Shown: positions 31,219 to 38,148 of the stretch, piece by piece
Layout: every line of letters begins with the position of its first letter
Numbering within the stretch: the stretch's first letter is position 1
Assembly: GCA_031286305.1 (NCBI GenBank)
Contig: JAITUM010000078.1
Coordinates: forward strand, 1-38,148
Direction of reading: 5' to 3'
DNA from: Candidatus Fibrimonadaceae bacterium
GTDB taxonomy: Bacteria > Fibrobacterota > Fibrobacteria > Fibrobacterales > Fibrobacteraceae
Length of the DNA stretch: 38,148 nucleotides
Translations under genes and position numbers: made by a program
Notes under the pieces: model-generated
Databases searched by the model: none
The model's input: only the letters and a program-made list of their open reading frames with translations
Told to the model about the DNA's origin: nothing

Positions 31219-31263
31219 AATTTTTCTATATTCTACTCAAACAAAATCCAAAGGAAAAAGTTT
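31219..31263 (+). promoter_or_regulatory. tex promoter and Shine-Dalgarno
   Basis: TTTTTCTATATT with -10 TATATT at 31227-31232 is followed by a leader of about 25 bases with AAGGA (31251-31255), 8 bases before ATG 31264. This decides the tex start. Confidence 0.6.
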
Positions 31264-33627
31264 ATGGTATTCTCAAGCATTATAGCCGAGGAATTGAAAA
31301 TTGAAGAGCATCGCGTTAAAGCGGCGTTGAAGTTGATGGAAGAAGGCGGCACTGTGCCGTTCATAGCTCGCTATCGCAAAGATCAAACCGATAACCTGGA
31401 CGAAACGCAACTGCGCGATATTCAACACAGAAAGGAATCTTTGACCGAGCTGGCAGAGCGCAAAGAAACGGTTCTAAAAACCATTGAAGAGCTTGGTAAG
31501 CTAACTCCGGAGCTAAAGGCTCAAATAGATGCCTGCCGCAATAAAAATTTGCTGGAAGATATTTACGCTCCCTACAAGCCCAAGCGCAGCACGCGTGCCA
31601 CAATCGCAAAAGACAAAGGCATGGAACCTCTTGCAAAAATTATATGGGAACAGGAAGAAACATCCAACTCCGCAGAAACAATTGCAATGGCGTTTCTCTC
31701 AGAAGAAAAAGGCGTTGCAGACCCGGCTGCCGCAATCAAATTCGCTTTGGATATTTTGGCGGAAGATGTTGCAGACAGCACGGAGTTCCGTCAATACTTG
31801 CGCGCGCAAATTGAGAAACAGGGCAAAATGGTTTCCAAAGTTAAAAAGGAATTTGAAGGCAAAGAGAGCAAGTTCAAAAACTACTACGATTTCACCGAAG
31901 CTTTGGGTGCAATCCCAAGCCACAGAATGCTTGCAATGCGGCGCGGTGAAAAAGAAAAAATTTTGCGCTTAACCGTAGAAGTTCCAGACGAAGCTCTGAT
32001 TGGTTATCTTTGCGAAAAAGTGATTAAAAGAGAAAGCGTGTGGAAGTCTCACCTGGAAGCAATGTGCAGAGACTCTTGGGATCGTTTGTTAAAACCCAGC
32101 TTGGAAAGTGAAGTCAGGCTCTCATTAAAAGAGGTTGCAGAGCTGGAAGCGTTCAAAGTGTTCAGCAAAAACCTCACAGATATTTTGCTTGCTCCACCCG
32201 CAGGTCACAAGGCTGTGCTCGCTCTTGACCCCGGTTTTAAAAGCGGAATTAAAGTTGCCGCTCTAGACCCAAACGGCAAGTTTATGGATCATGGTGTAAT
32301 TTACCCCTTGGAGCCGCAAAGAGAGGTTGCAAAGTCAGCCTTGTATTTGGTGGAACTTGTTGAGAAATACGATATTGATTTGATTTCCATAGGCAACGGC
32401 ACTGCAAGCCGCGAAACGGATGGTTTTATAAAAGAAATTTCCGGCAAGCTAAAAAACAAACGCGGTGAATGCCCGGTTACTGTTATTGTAAATGAGTCCG
32501 GAGCTTCTGTATACAGCGCAAGCGAGTTGGCTGTAAAAGAATTTCCCAAAGAAGATGTGACCACAAGAGGTGCAATATCCATAGGTCGCCGCTTGCAAGA
32601 CCCGCTTGCAGAATTGGTGAAAGTGGAACCCAAAGCCATTGGTGTTGGGCAATATCAGCACGATGTGAATCAGCGCGAACTCCAAAAACGTTTGGACGAG
32701 GTTGTGGAAAGTTGTGTGAACAAAGTTGGTGTAGATGTAAATAGCGCAAGTCCGGCGTTGCTGGGTTATGTTTCCGGAGTTAATAAAAGTTTAGCAGAAA
32801 GCATTGTTAAACACAGGGACGAAAACGGCGCATTTGCAAGCAGAGAGTCTTTGAAGGATGTTAAGGGTTTTGGGCAAAAAGCATTTGAGCAGGCCGCTGG
32901 ATTTTTGCGCATTCATAATGCGGAAAACCCGTTGGACAACAGCGCTGTTCATCCGGAAAACTACGATTTGGTAGGTAAAATGGCAGAAAAAGCCGGCACT
33001 CCTCTAAACGAGTTGATAGGCAATGCCACAATTCTTCAATCACTCACTGCAAACGACTTTACCGATGCTGAAAGCGGAGTTGGTAAAAATACCGTTGAAG
33101 ATATTTTATCGGAATTGGAAAAACCCGGGCGCGATCCCCGCAAAGAATTTAGCTATGCAAAATTCAATCCGAAAATCAAAACCATGCAAGACTTGATGAC
33201 CGGCAGTTGGTTGGAAGGTGTTGTTAGCAATGTTACGAATTTCGGTGCATTTGTGGATATTGGTGTTCACCAAGACGGTTTGGTTCACATTTCCGAGATG
33301 AGCGAAAATTTTGTGAAAGATGCAAAAACCGTTCTCACAACCGGCGATGTGGTTAAGGTTCGAGTTGTTTCCGTTGATGCTGCGAACAAGCGCATTTCGC
33401 TTTCAATGAAACAGGAAACCGAGCGCAGAGTTGGCGGCAGAGGCGGCAAAAACTTCCAAGGCAACAGACCGCCGCAAGCAGCAACGCTCGCAGACTTGAA
33501 AGCTCGTTTCTCCGGCAAAGCGCAAAAAATGGCCATGCAAAACGTTCCGAAAAAACCGGCTGCTGCAGCCGTTAAAAAAAGTGATGTGATGTCCAGGCTA
33601 AAAAAAGCAATGAAAGGCGGGTTGTAA
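31264..33627 (+). CDS. tex: Tex, S1-domain transcription accessory protein
   Basis: The 787-residue protein is of typical length for this cytoplasmic nucleic-acid-binding family. The N-terminal region has GTVPFIARYRKDQTDNLDE. The YqgF-like RNase H domain contains AVLALDPGFKSGIKVAALD. A tandem helix-hairpin-helix region follows (SASPALLGYVSGVNKSLAES and VKGFGQKAFEQAAGFLRI). The S1 domain is SWLEGVVSNVTNFGAFVDIG, then DGLVHISEMS, with a basic tail after it. The longer 31150 start would translate the adjacent dispersed repeat and is rejected. It is convergent with speA, with 5 bases between the stops. Confidence 0.96.
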   Translation: MVFSSIIAEELKIEEHRVKAALKLMEEGGTVPFIARYRKDQTDNLDETQLRDIQHRKESLTELAERKETVLKTIEELGKLTPELKAQIDACRNKNLLEDIYAPYKPKRSTRATIAKDKGMEPLAKIIWEQEETSNSAETIAMAFLSEEKGVADPAAAIKFALDILAEDVADSTEFRQYLRAQIEKQGKMVSKVKKEFEGKESKFKNYYDFTEALGAIPSHRMLAMRRGEKEKILRLTVEVPDEALIGYLCEKVIKRESVWKSHLEAMCRDSWDRLLKPSLESEVRLSLKEVAELEAFKVFSKNLTDILLAPPAGHKAVLALDPGFKSGIKVAALDPNGKFMDHGVIYPLEPQREVAKSALYLVELVEKYDIDLISIGNGTASRETDGFIKEISGKLKNKRGECPVTVIVNESGASVYSASELAVKEFPKEDVTTRGAISIGRRLQDPLAELVKVEPKAIGVGQYQHDVNQRELQKRLDEVVESCVNKVGVDVNSASPALLGYVSGVNKSLAESIVKHRDENGAFASRESLKDVKGFGQKAFEQAAGFLRIHNAENPLDNSAVHPENYDLVGKMAEKAGTPLNELIGNATILQSLTANDFTDAESGVGKNTVEDILSELEKPGRDPRKEFSYAKFNPKIKTMQDLMTGSWLEGVVSNVTNFGAFVDIGVHQDGLVHISEMSENFVKDAKTVLTTGDVVKVRVVSVDAANKRISLSMKQETERRVGGRGGKNFQGNRPPQAATLADLKARFSGKAQKMAMQNVPKKPAAAAVKKSDVMSRLKKAMKGGL

Positions 33628-33632
33628 TTCAA

Positions 33633-35528
33633 TCACTCCAAATAAGTATATCCATACAATCCGGAGCGGTAGATGCTTAAAAAGCCTCTGCCCTCTTGAG
33701 CGGTGATTTTTCCTTCTTGAATGGCCCTCTTAACCCAGTTTTCCATTGTGCGCACAAGAGCTTTATCTGAGAAATTCACATATTCCAAAACATCAGAAAC
33801 CGATTCACCGCCTATTATCTTTTCAATCTCATAAGAATCACCGTTGCAAGCTATGTGAACAACGTTAGTGTCACCAAAAAGATTATGCAAATCGCCTAAA
33901 ATTTCTTGATACGCTCCAACCAAGTAAACGCCCAAATAATAAGACTCATTACTCTTTAAGCTATGGAGCGGAAGCGTTCTGCTTATTTCACCTCTGCGAA
34001 CATATAAATCAATTTTTCCATCGCTGTCGCAGGTGATGTCTTGAATGGTCACATTTACGGTTGGTTCTTCATTCAAGCGCTGAATAGGCATTATCGGAAA
34101 AATCTGGTCTATGGCCCAAGCATCCGGCAAGCTCTGGAAAAGCGAAAAATTGCCAAAATATTTTTCTGCAAGCAAACGCGGTAATTCTTCCAGTTCATAA
34201 GGCGGGTGCCGCATATCTTTTGCTATACGATTCGCCTTGCGCGCTATAGACCAAAACAATCGCTCTGCAATGGCACGATTTTCCAAATTAATCATTCCCA
34301 TGCGGAAAGCGTTTAAAACATCATCGTGAAGCTGAACCGCATCGTGCCAACTTTCGTTCAAGTTTTTTTGCACAAGCCCTTTATAAATGAAATACAAGTC
34401 TTGCAAAATATCAGGGTCATCATCTTTGATTTCTCTTTTTACATCTTCAAAAAACGCGGGAGCAGTCCGCTCCAAAACATCAAAAACCAGCAAACTGTGA
34501 TGAGCAGTCAAGGCTCTGCCCGCTTCTGCAATTATGTTCGGATGAGGAAGCTCTAATTTGTTGCAGGTTTCGGCAAGCGCATAAACAACGTCGTTTGCAT
34601 ATTCCTGCACAGAATAATTAACGGAACTTGAGCGAGTGCTGCCCGTGCCGTCGTAATCCACGCCAAGACCACCACCAACATCAACAAATTCCACATTAAA
34701 ACCAAGCGCAATTATTTCAGAATAAAATTGCGCAATTTCTTTTAAACCGGATTTTATCTTGCGTATATTGGTTATTTGGCTGCCCAAATGGAAATGTATA
34801 AGTTTAAGGCAATTTGTCAGTCCGCTTTTTTTAATGCGCTCCAAAGCGTCTATAAGTTCTGAGCTGTTAAGCCCAAACTTGCTCTGATGCCCACCGGATT
34901 CCTCCCAGTGCCCGCTGCCGCTGCTTGCAAGTTTTATGCGAATACCTATATTGGGCTTCACTCCCAGCCTTTTGGAAAGTTTTATTATCAGCACTAATTC
35001 GGTGATTTTTTCAACAACCAAAAAAATTCTTTTTCCCATTTTTTGAGCCAGCAGTGCAAGTTCTATAAAATCCTCATCTTTATAACCATTGCAGACAATT
35101 AAAGATTCGGGGCTATCCACATTTGCAAGCACGGCATGCAACTCAGATTTAGAGCCTGCCTCCAAGCCTATGTTGAATTTTTTCCCATGCCGCATCACTT
35201 CTTCCAAAACGGCTTTCTGCTGATTTACTTTTATGGGAAAAACATTGTAAAAAAAACCTTTGAACTCATATTCCTTTATGGACTTTTCAAAGCAACCGTT
35301 GATTTTTTTAATGCGTGAGTCCAGGATATCCGGGAACCTAAGCAGCACAGGTGTTGCAATGTCCCTAAGCGACAGGTCTCGCATAACCTCAGTTAAATCT
35401 ATAGCGGGTCCTTCACTTTTTAGGGGCGAAACTGTTGCTCGCCCTTTTTCATTTATGTCGAAGTAAGAAACACCCCAACCTTTTACATTATATAGCTCTC
35501 GAGAATCATCGACAGTCCATTTGCGCAT
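33633..35528 (-). CDS. speA: Biosynthetic arginine decarboxylase
   Basis: This 631-residue PLP enzyme of the alanine-racemase-fold (group IV) family converts arginine to agmatine for polyamine synthesis. It has the family start WTVDDSRELYNVKGWGVSYF, PLP-binding Lys100 in NVFPIKVNQQ, and LEAGSKSELHAVLA. The PLP-phosphate loop is FVDVGGGLGVDYDGTGS, and EAGRALTAHHS and YLVGAYQEILGDLHNLFGDT follow, all as in SpeA. It has no own promoter; it begins 3 bases after the stop of the upstream GH5 gene, so the two are presumably co-transcribed and coupled. Confidence 0.97.
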   Translation of the reverse strand: MRKWTVDDSRELYNVKGWGVSYFDINEKGRATVSPLKSEGPAIDLTEVMRDLSLRDIATPVLLRFPDILDSRIKKINGCFEKSIKEYEFKGFFYNVFPIKVNQQKAVLEEVMRHGKKFNIGLEAGSKSELHAVLANVDSPESLIVCNGYKDEDFIELALLAQKMGKRIFLVVEKITELVLIIKLSKRLGVKPNIGIRIKLASSGSGHWEESGGHQSKFGLNSSELIDALERIKKSGLTNCLKLIHFHLGSQITNIRKIKSGLKEIAQFYSEIIALGFNVEFVDVGGGLGVDYDGTGSTRSSSVNYSVQEYANDVVYALAETCNKLELPHPNIIAEAGRALTAHHSLLVFDVLERTAPAFFEDVKREIKDDDPDILQDLYFIYKGLVQKNLNESWHDAVQLHDDVLNAFRMGMINLENRAIAERLFWSIARKANRIAKDMRHPPYELEELPRLLAEKYFGNFSLFQSLPDAWAIDQIFPIMPIQRLNEEPTVNVTIQDITCDSDGKIDLYVRRGEISRTLPLHSLKSNESYYLGVYLVGAYQEILGDLHNLFGDTNVVHIACNGDSYEIEKIIGGESVSDVLEYVNFSDKALVRTMENWVKRAIQEGKITAQEGRGFLSIYRSGLYGYTYLE

Positions 35529-35531
35529 GTC

Positions 35532-36737
35532 CTAATGCCCTCGCCAACTAGCGGTTGCAGCATAAGCTTGAAGCTTGTGATAAACATATTGCCCGGAAGG
35601 AGTCATTTCGTTTAAATTTGTCCAACCATCCCAAGCTTTAATTTGCTCAATAGTTAAGGTTCTAACCGGACGAATTCCAAAGAAAGCCGAACCTTCACCT
35701 TTATAATTCGGATTCCAAGCAGCAGATGAAATCATGTTTGCATCCATGAAAGCATGCCATTCATCAGTTCTTTGCGCATTGTGTGTATTATAATTATCCC
35801 TAGCAGGGTCGGCATTAAATGCTCCACCATCAGAATGAGTGGTGCCATATTCAGACACAAATACCGGATAACCTGCTTCAAGAACTCTGTTTAGCCTAGC
35901 AGAATAGCTATTTTGCATGCTTGGATCACCTAAGCTGTGGCTATGCGAATAAAAATGGAATACATAAGCAATGTTGCCGTCGGTAAGTGGGCTTTCCAGT
36001 GGGGCATCTATCAACTGGCACCATCTTGGGGTACCTACTAGAATAAGGTTTTGAGAACCTTGACCGCGTATTACCGGAATAATTTGCTCTGCATAACCCC
36101 TTATATTAGGCCAAGTCCCTTGGTTATCAACTACCGGTTCATTGTAGATTTCAAATATTACATTATCAAGGTGTCCGTAGTCTCTAGCCATTTCTGTAAA
36201 GAAAGTTGTAGCTTGAGGAACTTCATTATGAGCGTTATGAGAATGCCAGTCAATAATTACATAAACACCTTTTGCTAGAGCGGCATCTATGGTTGTTCTA
36301 ACACTAGCCATATTGTTTGGCCAACTGTGAGCGCCGGCGGCTGTGTTTGTGTTGTTAAAGCAAGTATTGTTTGTACAGCCCATAGGAACTCTGATTATTT
36401 CGGCTTTCCAATGGTCAACCATAGCATTTACTGTTTCAGCGTTAAAAAAACGACCGCTTTCCCAATTCGGTTGGCTCCAGCCAAGGCTAACTCCACGCAA
36501 TATCACCGGCTGACCGTCTGTTTTGGAGCCTATTAGCTTGTTTCCTTGTGCTTGCAACTTTCCGTAGCAGGCTACTGGGCCACTTGCTTCTAAACAACGC
36601 CCCGGATCACCACCATTGCTACTGCTACTGATGTCGCTACTACCGCTGCTGTTACCGGAATCTGCACCACCAGTGGTACAGGAGAGGACAAAGCACAGAA
36701 ACGCTGTGCCGAATAAAAATAAAAGGGAATTTCTCAT
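35532..36737 (-). CDS. GH5 endoglucanase lipoprotein
   Basis: The 401-residue protein has a lipoprotein signal (LFLFGTAFLCFVLSC, Cys20). A Ser/Gly linker follows (about 25-45), then a glycoside hydrolase family 5 (subfamily 2-like) domain. Catalytic residues are the acid/base Glu200 in VIFEIYNEP and the nucleophile Glu296 in PVFVSEYGT. Supporting motifs are VILRGVSLGWSQ, EIIRVPMG, VYVIIDWHSHNAH and YVFHFYSHSH. It is predicted to cut cellulose or other beta-1,4-glucans at the cell surface. ATG 36737 is chosen over the TTG at 36746 because it gives a clean signal peptide and lies 7 bases after a TATATT box. No carbohydrate-binding module or type IX tail is present. It is upstream of speA in the same transcript. 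Confidence 0.93.
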   Translation of the reverse strand: MRNSLLFLFGTAFLCFVLSCTTGGADSGNSSGSSDISSSSNGGDPGRCLEASGPVACYGKLQAQGNKLIGSKTDGQPVILRGVSLGWSQPNWESGRFFNAETVNAMVDHWKAEIIRVPMGCTNNTCFNNTNTAAGAHSWPNNMASVRTTIDAALAKGVYVIIDWHSHNAHNEVPQATTFFTEMARDYGHLDNVIFEIYNEPVVDNQGTWPNIRGYAEQIIPVIRGQGSQNLILVGTPRWCQLIDAPLESPLTDGNIAYVFHFYSHSHSLGDPSMQNSYSARLNRVLEAGYPVFVSEYGTTHSDGGAFNADPARDNYNTHNAQRTDEWHAFMDANMISSAAWNPNYKGEGSAFFGIRPVRTLTIEQIKAWDGWTNLNEMTPSGQYVYHKLQAYAATASWRGH

Positions 36738-36755
36738 AGTTTTCAATATAGTAAA
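36738..36755 (-). promoter_or_regulatory. Leaderless-type promoter of the GH5-speA operon
   Basis: On the minus strand ACTATATT has its -10 box at 36750 to 36745, 7 bases before ATG 36737. Confidence 0.5.
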
Positions 36756-36804
36756 TAGGCAATGCTTAATTCAACGCTTTGGGATATGGCACAAGCGAAA
36801 TGTG

Positions 36805-36938
36805 AAGCTACATTGGTTGGGACATGGGACATGATATGCAAATAAAATGGCTTTTTTAAGCAGTTTTGTAGGAAAATCATGTCCCGGTCAATGTAGCTCC
36901 GCATCCCGCTTATCCCATGTCCCATGTCCCATGTCCCA
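36805..36938. repeat. Inverted repeat with CCCATGT tandem units
   Basis: GCTACATTG plus GGGACATGGGACATGAT (36807-36835) pairs imperfectly with ATCATGTCCCGGTCAATG plus TAGC (36876-36897). At 36914-36938 CCCATGT is repeated three times plus CCCA, complementary to the GGGACATG units of the left arm. Located between the divergent GH5 and pdxA promoters; a MITE remnant or a strong cruciform are possible readings. Confidence 0.75.
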
Positions 36939-36954
36939 AGCAAGTAATTCGGCG

Positions 36955-36971
36955 TTTTTTACATTACCCTT
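36955..36971 (+). promoter_or_regulatory. Leaderless-type promoter of pdxA
   Basis: TTTTTTACATTA contains the -10-like TACATT at 36960-36965, 6 bases before ATG 36972. Confidence 0.5.
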
Positions 36972-37964
36972 ATGCAAAATAAACCTATTCTCATAACTAT
37001 CGGCGATCCTAATGGTATTGGGCCGGAAATTTGTTTAAAACTTATGGCAAAACTGCCGAAAATCAAGCATCCGGTGGTTTTAATCGGTGATATGGATGTG
37101 ATGGAAGAGTGCAGAAAAGCTTTGAAAATCAGCAAAGCCGGAAAGGGGGGCGTGCCGATTTATGCGGATAGCGTGCCGTTTAAGGGGAAATTGCAGCCCG
37201 GAAAGGTTTCAAAGGCGGCTGGAGCGGCAAGTTTAGCCTGGGTTTGCCAAGCGGTGGAAATTGTGCAAGACGGTTATGCAGCAGCGGTGGTAACGGCTCC
37301 GCTTTGCAAAGAGGCGGTGGAAAAAACTTTGCCGGGATTTCAGGGGCACACGGAATATATAGGCGAAATGTGCGGCGATAAGGAGCCGGTGCTTGCTTTG
37401 GTTCTTGGAGATTGGGTGGTTGCTCATGTTAGCACCCATGTCTCCCTTGCAGACTCTATAAAAAAGGCCACAACTGAACGAATTGTAAAAACCGGCAAAT
37501 TGCTGAACGAATTTCTGAAAAAGTATAAGAACATAAAAAATCCCAAAATAGGAGTTGCGGGGATAAATCCCCATGCCGGTGAGCATGGCTTGTTTGGCAA
37601 AGAAGAAATGCAAAAAATTATGCCGGCGGTTAAAAAGCTTCGTTCAATGAAAATAAATGCCGTAGGTCCTTTGCCGGCAGACGTTGTTTTTCCGCAGTTA
37701 GGCAGCAAAGTTTTTGATGGCGTTATTGCTATGTACCATGACCAGGGGCATGTTGTCACAAAGACCCTCGCTTTTGACCTCGGTAAAAACCGCAAAGTTG
37801 GCGGCGTTAACACAACGCTCGGTTTGCCGGTTCTGCGCACAAGCGTTGACCACGGTGTTGGTTTTGACATAGCGTGGCAAAATAAAGCAGATGAAACATC
37901 GCTCAGAGACGCATTGTTATTAGCAGACAAACTATTAGCTACTAGCCAGGATCAACGCATCTAA
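36972..37964 (+). CDS. pdxA: 4-hydroxythreonine-4-phosphate dehydrogenase
   Basis: The 330-residue enzyme is of normal length and performs an NAD-dependent step in pyridoxal phosphate synthesis by the DXP-dependent route. It begins ILITIGDPNGIGPEI, the family signature, and has VTAPLCKEAVE. The metal-binding His residues are seen in FQGHTEYIGE, GINPHAGEHGLFGKEE and VIAMYHDQGHV. A C-terminal RTSVDHGVGFDIAWQNKADE completes the substrate site. It is transcribed alone from a leaderless-type promoter divergent from the GH5-speA unit. SpeA upstream is itself PLP-dependent, but a regulatory link is not visible. Confidence 0.96.
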   Translation: MQNKPILITIGDPNGIGPEICLKLMAKLPKIKHPVVLIGDMDVMEECRKALKISKAGKGGVPIYADSVPFKGKLQPGKVSKAAGAASLAWVCQAVEIVQDGYAAAVVTAPLCKEAVEKTLPGFQGHTEYIGEMCGDKEPVLALVLGDWVVAHVSTHVSLADSIKKATTERIVKTGKLLNEFLKKYKNIKNPKIGVAGINPHAGEHGLFGKEEMQKIMPAVKKLRSMKINAVGPLPADVVFPQLGSKVFDGVIAMYHDQGHVVTKTLAFDLGKNRKVGGVNTTLGLPVLRTSVDHGVGFDIAWQNKADETSLRDALLLADKLLATSQDQRI

Positions 37965-37971
37965 TTTTTTA

Positions 37972-38010
37972 AAAACGGCAACGATGCGGAATATGTAGGG
38001 GCGGCTCACT
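37972..38010. repeat. Partial GC-rich dispersed repeat (end fragment)
   Basis: AAAAACGGCAACGATGCGGA, with the following TATGTAGGGGCGGCTCAC, is the reverse complement (few mismatches) of the left end of copy B at about 31003-31041. Confidence 0.7.
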
Positions 38011-38014
38011 TTCA

Positions 38015-38036
38015 TTTTTCTACATTACCCTCAATG
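38015..38036 (+). promoter_or_regulatory. Leaderless-type promoter and start codon of an interrupted gene
   Basis: TTTTTCTACATTA with -10 TACATT at 38021-38026 is followed 7 bases later by ATG at 38034-38036, exactly the geometry of the other first genes in the window. After the ATG the sequence turns into what looks like a group II intron, so the gene itself should continue beyond the window. Read literally, the frame would stop after 20 codons. Confidence 0.5.
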
Positions 38037-38148
38037 GTGCGCCAGTTCGGTGCATGTAGTATAGCATGGTGCAATTCCATGTCCGGTAAAGCCTAGCCAG
38101 CAGCTGGTATTGAGCCCTTGGAGCCGAAGCCGCGAGGTTAGGTTTAAG
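38037..38148 (+). mobile_element. 5' end of a group II intron (partial)
   Basis: From 38037 the sequence begins GTGCGCC, matching the GUGYG 5' boundary of bacterial group II introns. It continues as a compact structured RNA: hairpin ATGG...CCAT around GGTGCAATTCC, then TCCGGTAAAGCCTAGCCAG. A stem CCAGC/GCTGG follows, and CCTAGCC (38090-38096 region) pairs with GGTTAGG near 38137-38143. This style fits domain I of reverse-transcriptase-encoding introns. The rest, including any RT gene and domains V-VI, is outside the window, so the identification rests on the first 112 bases. Confidence 0.55.

Noticed and set aside
31150-31263. N-terminal extension of Tex
   Set aside because: It is the translation of a dispersed GC-rich repeat. 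A promoter box and AAGGA Shine-Dalgarno support ATG 31264.
38034-38096. 20-codon leaderless peptide
   Set aside because: The sequence after the ATG looks like structured group II intron RNA rather than coding sequence.

Overview
The window looks like a chromosomal segment of a Fibrobacterota-type (Fibrobacter-like) Gram-negative bacterium. The evidence is a GH5 endoglucanase lipoprotein with a Ser-rich linker, a secreted protein with a type IX secretion sorting tail, several OM lipoproteins, and many genes read from TTTTCTAnnTT-type promoters so close to the start codon that the mRNAs must be leaderless or nearly so. This is an inference from protein families, not a 16S call. No tRNA or rRNA gene was seen.

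Region 1 (1-13.7 kb) is an AT-rich surface-polysaccharide (O-antigen or capsule) locus. It opens with the 3' end of a Schlafen/AlbA-type ATPase regulator carrying a 12-bp in-frame tandem repeat. That end is joined to the last codons of a decapitated rfbF. There follow rfbG (CDP-glucose 4,6-dehydratase), a 3,5-epimerase, a sugar C-methyltransferase, a CmcI-type methyltransferase, a sugar aminotransferase and a sugar N-formyltransferase. These genes are consistent with C-methylated and N-formylated deoxysugars. Two AAA-ATPase/PD-(D/E)XK paralogs with their own promoters, and a frameshifted orphan gene, interrupt the locus. It ends in a tightly coupled four-gene operon whose composition matches Campylobacter jejuni Cj1415-Cj1418: CDP-amidate kinase, L-glutamine kinase, gamma-glutamyl-CDP-amidate hydrolase and CTP:phosphoglutamine cytidylyltransferase. 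That is the pathway for activated phosphoramidate. I regard this as the most interesting system here: a candidate phosphoramidate-decorated glycan outside Campylobacter.

Region 2 (13.6-29.9 kb) is mostly housekeeping. It holds an XRE regulator divergent from a K+-dependent membrane pyrophosphatase, a small lipoprotein, priA (split by a -1 frameshift at a C6 run and lacking the winged-helix domain), a PHP-glycosyltransferase fusion, an OmpH/Skp protein, glucokinase, a truncated Rpn-family fragment beside a perfect 24-bp inverted repeat, the type IX-secreted protein, rsmI, an Ig-like lipoprotein, and a Tat-exported [FeFe]-hydrogenase with the small subunit fused on.

Region 3 (30-38.1 kb) holds a small-protein/retropepsin-like pair, tex, a GH5-speA operon (minus strand), pdxA and, at the right edge, what appears to be the 5' end of a group II intron directly after a promoter and ATG.

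Three families of non-coding repeats punctuate regions 2 and 3: an ATTCTCAATT palindrome that has become part of lipoprotein N-termini and the RsmI C-terminus, a GC-rich multi-hairpin element present in at least four full or partial copies, and single MITE-like inverted repeats.
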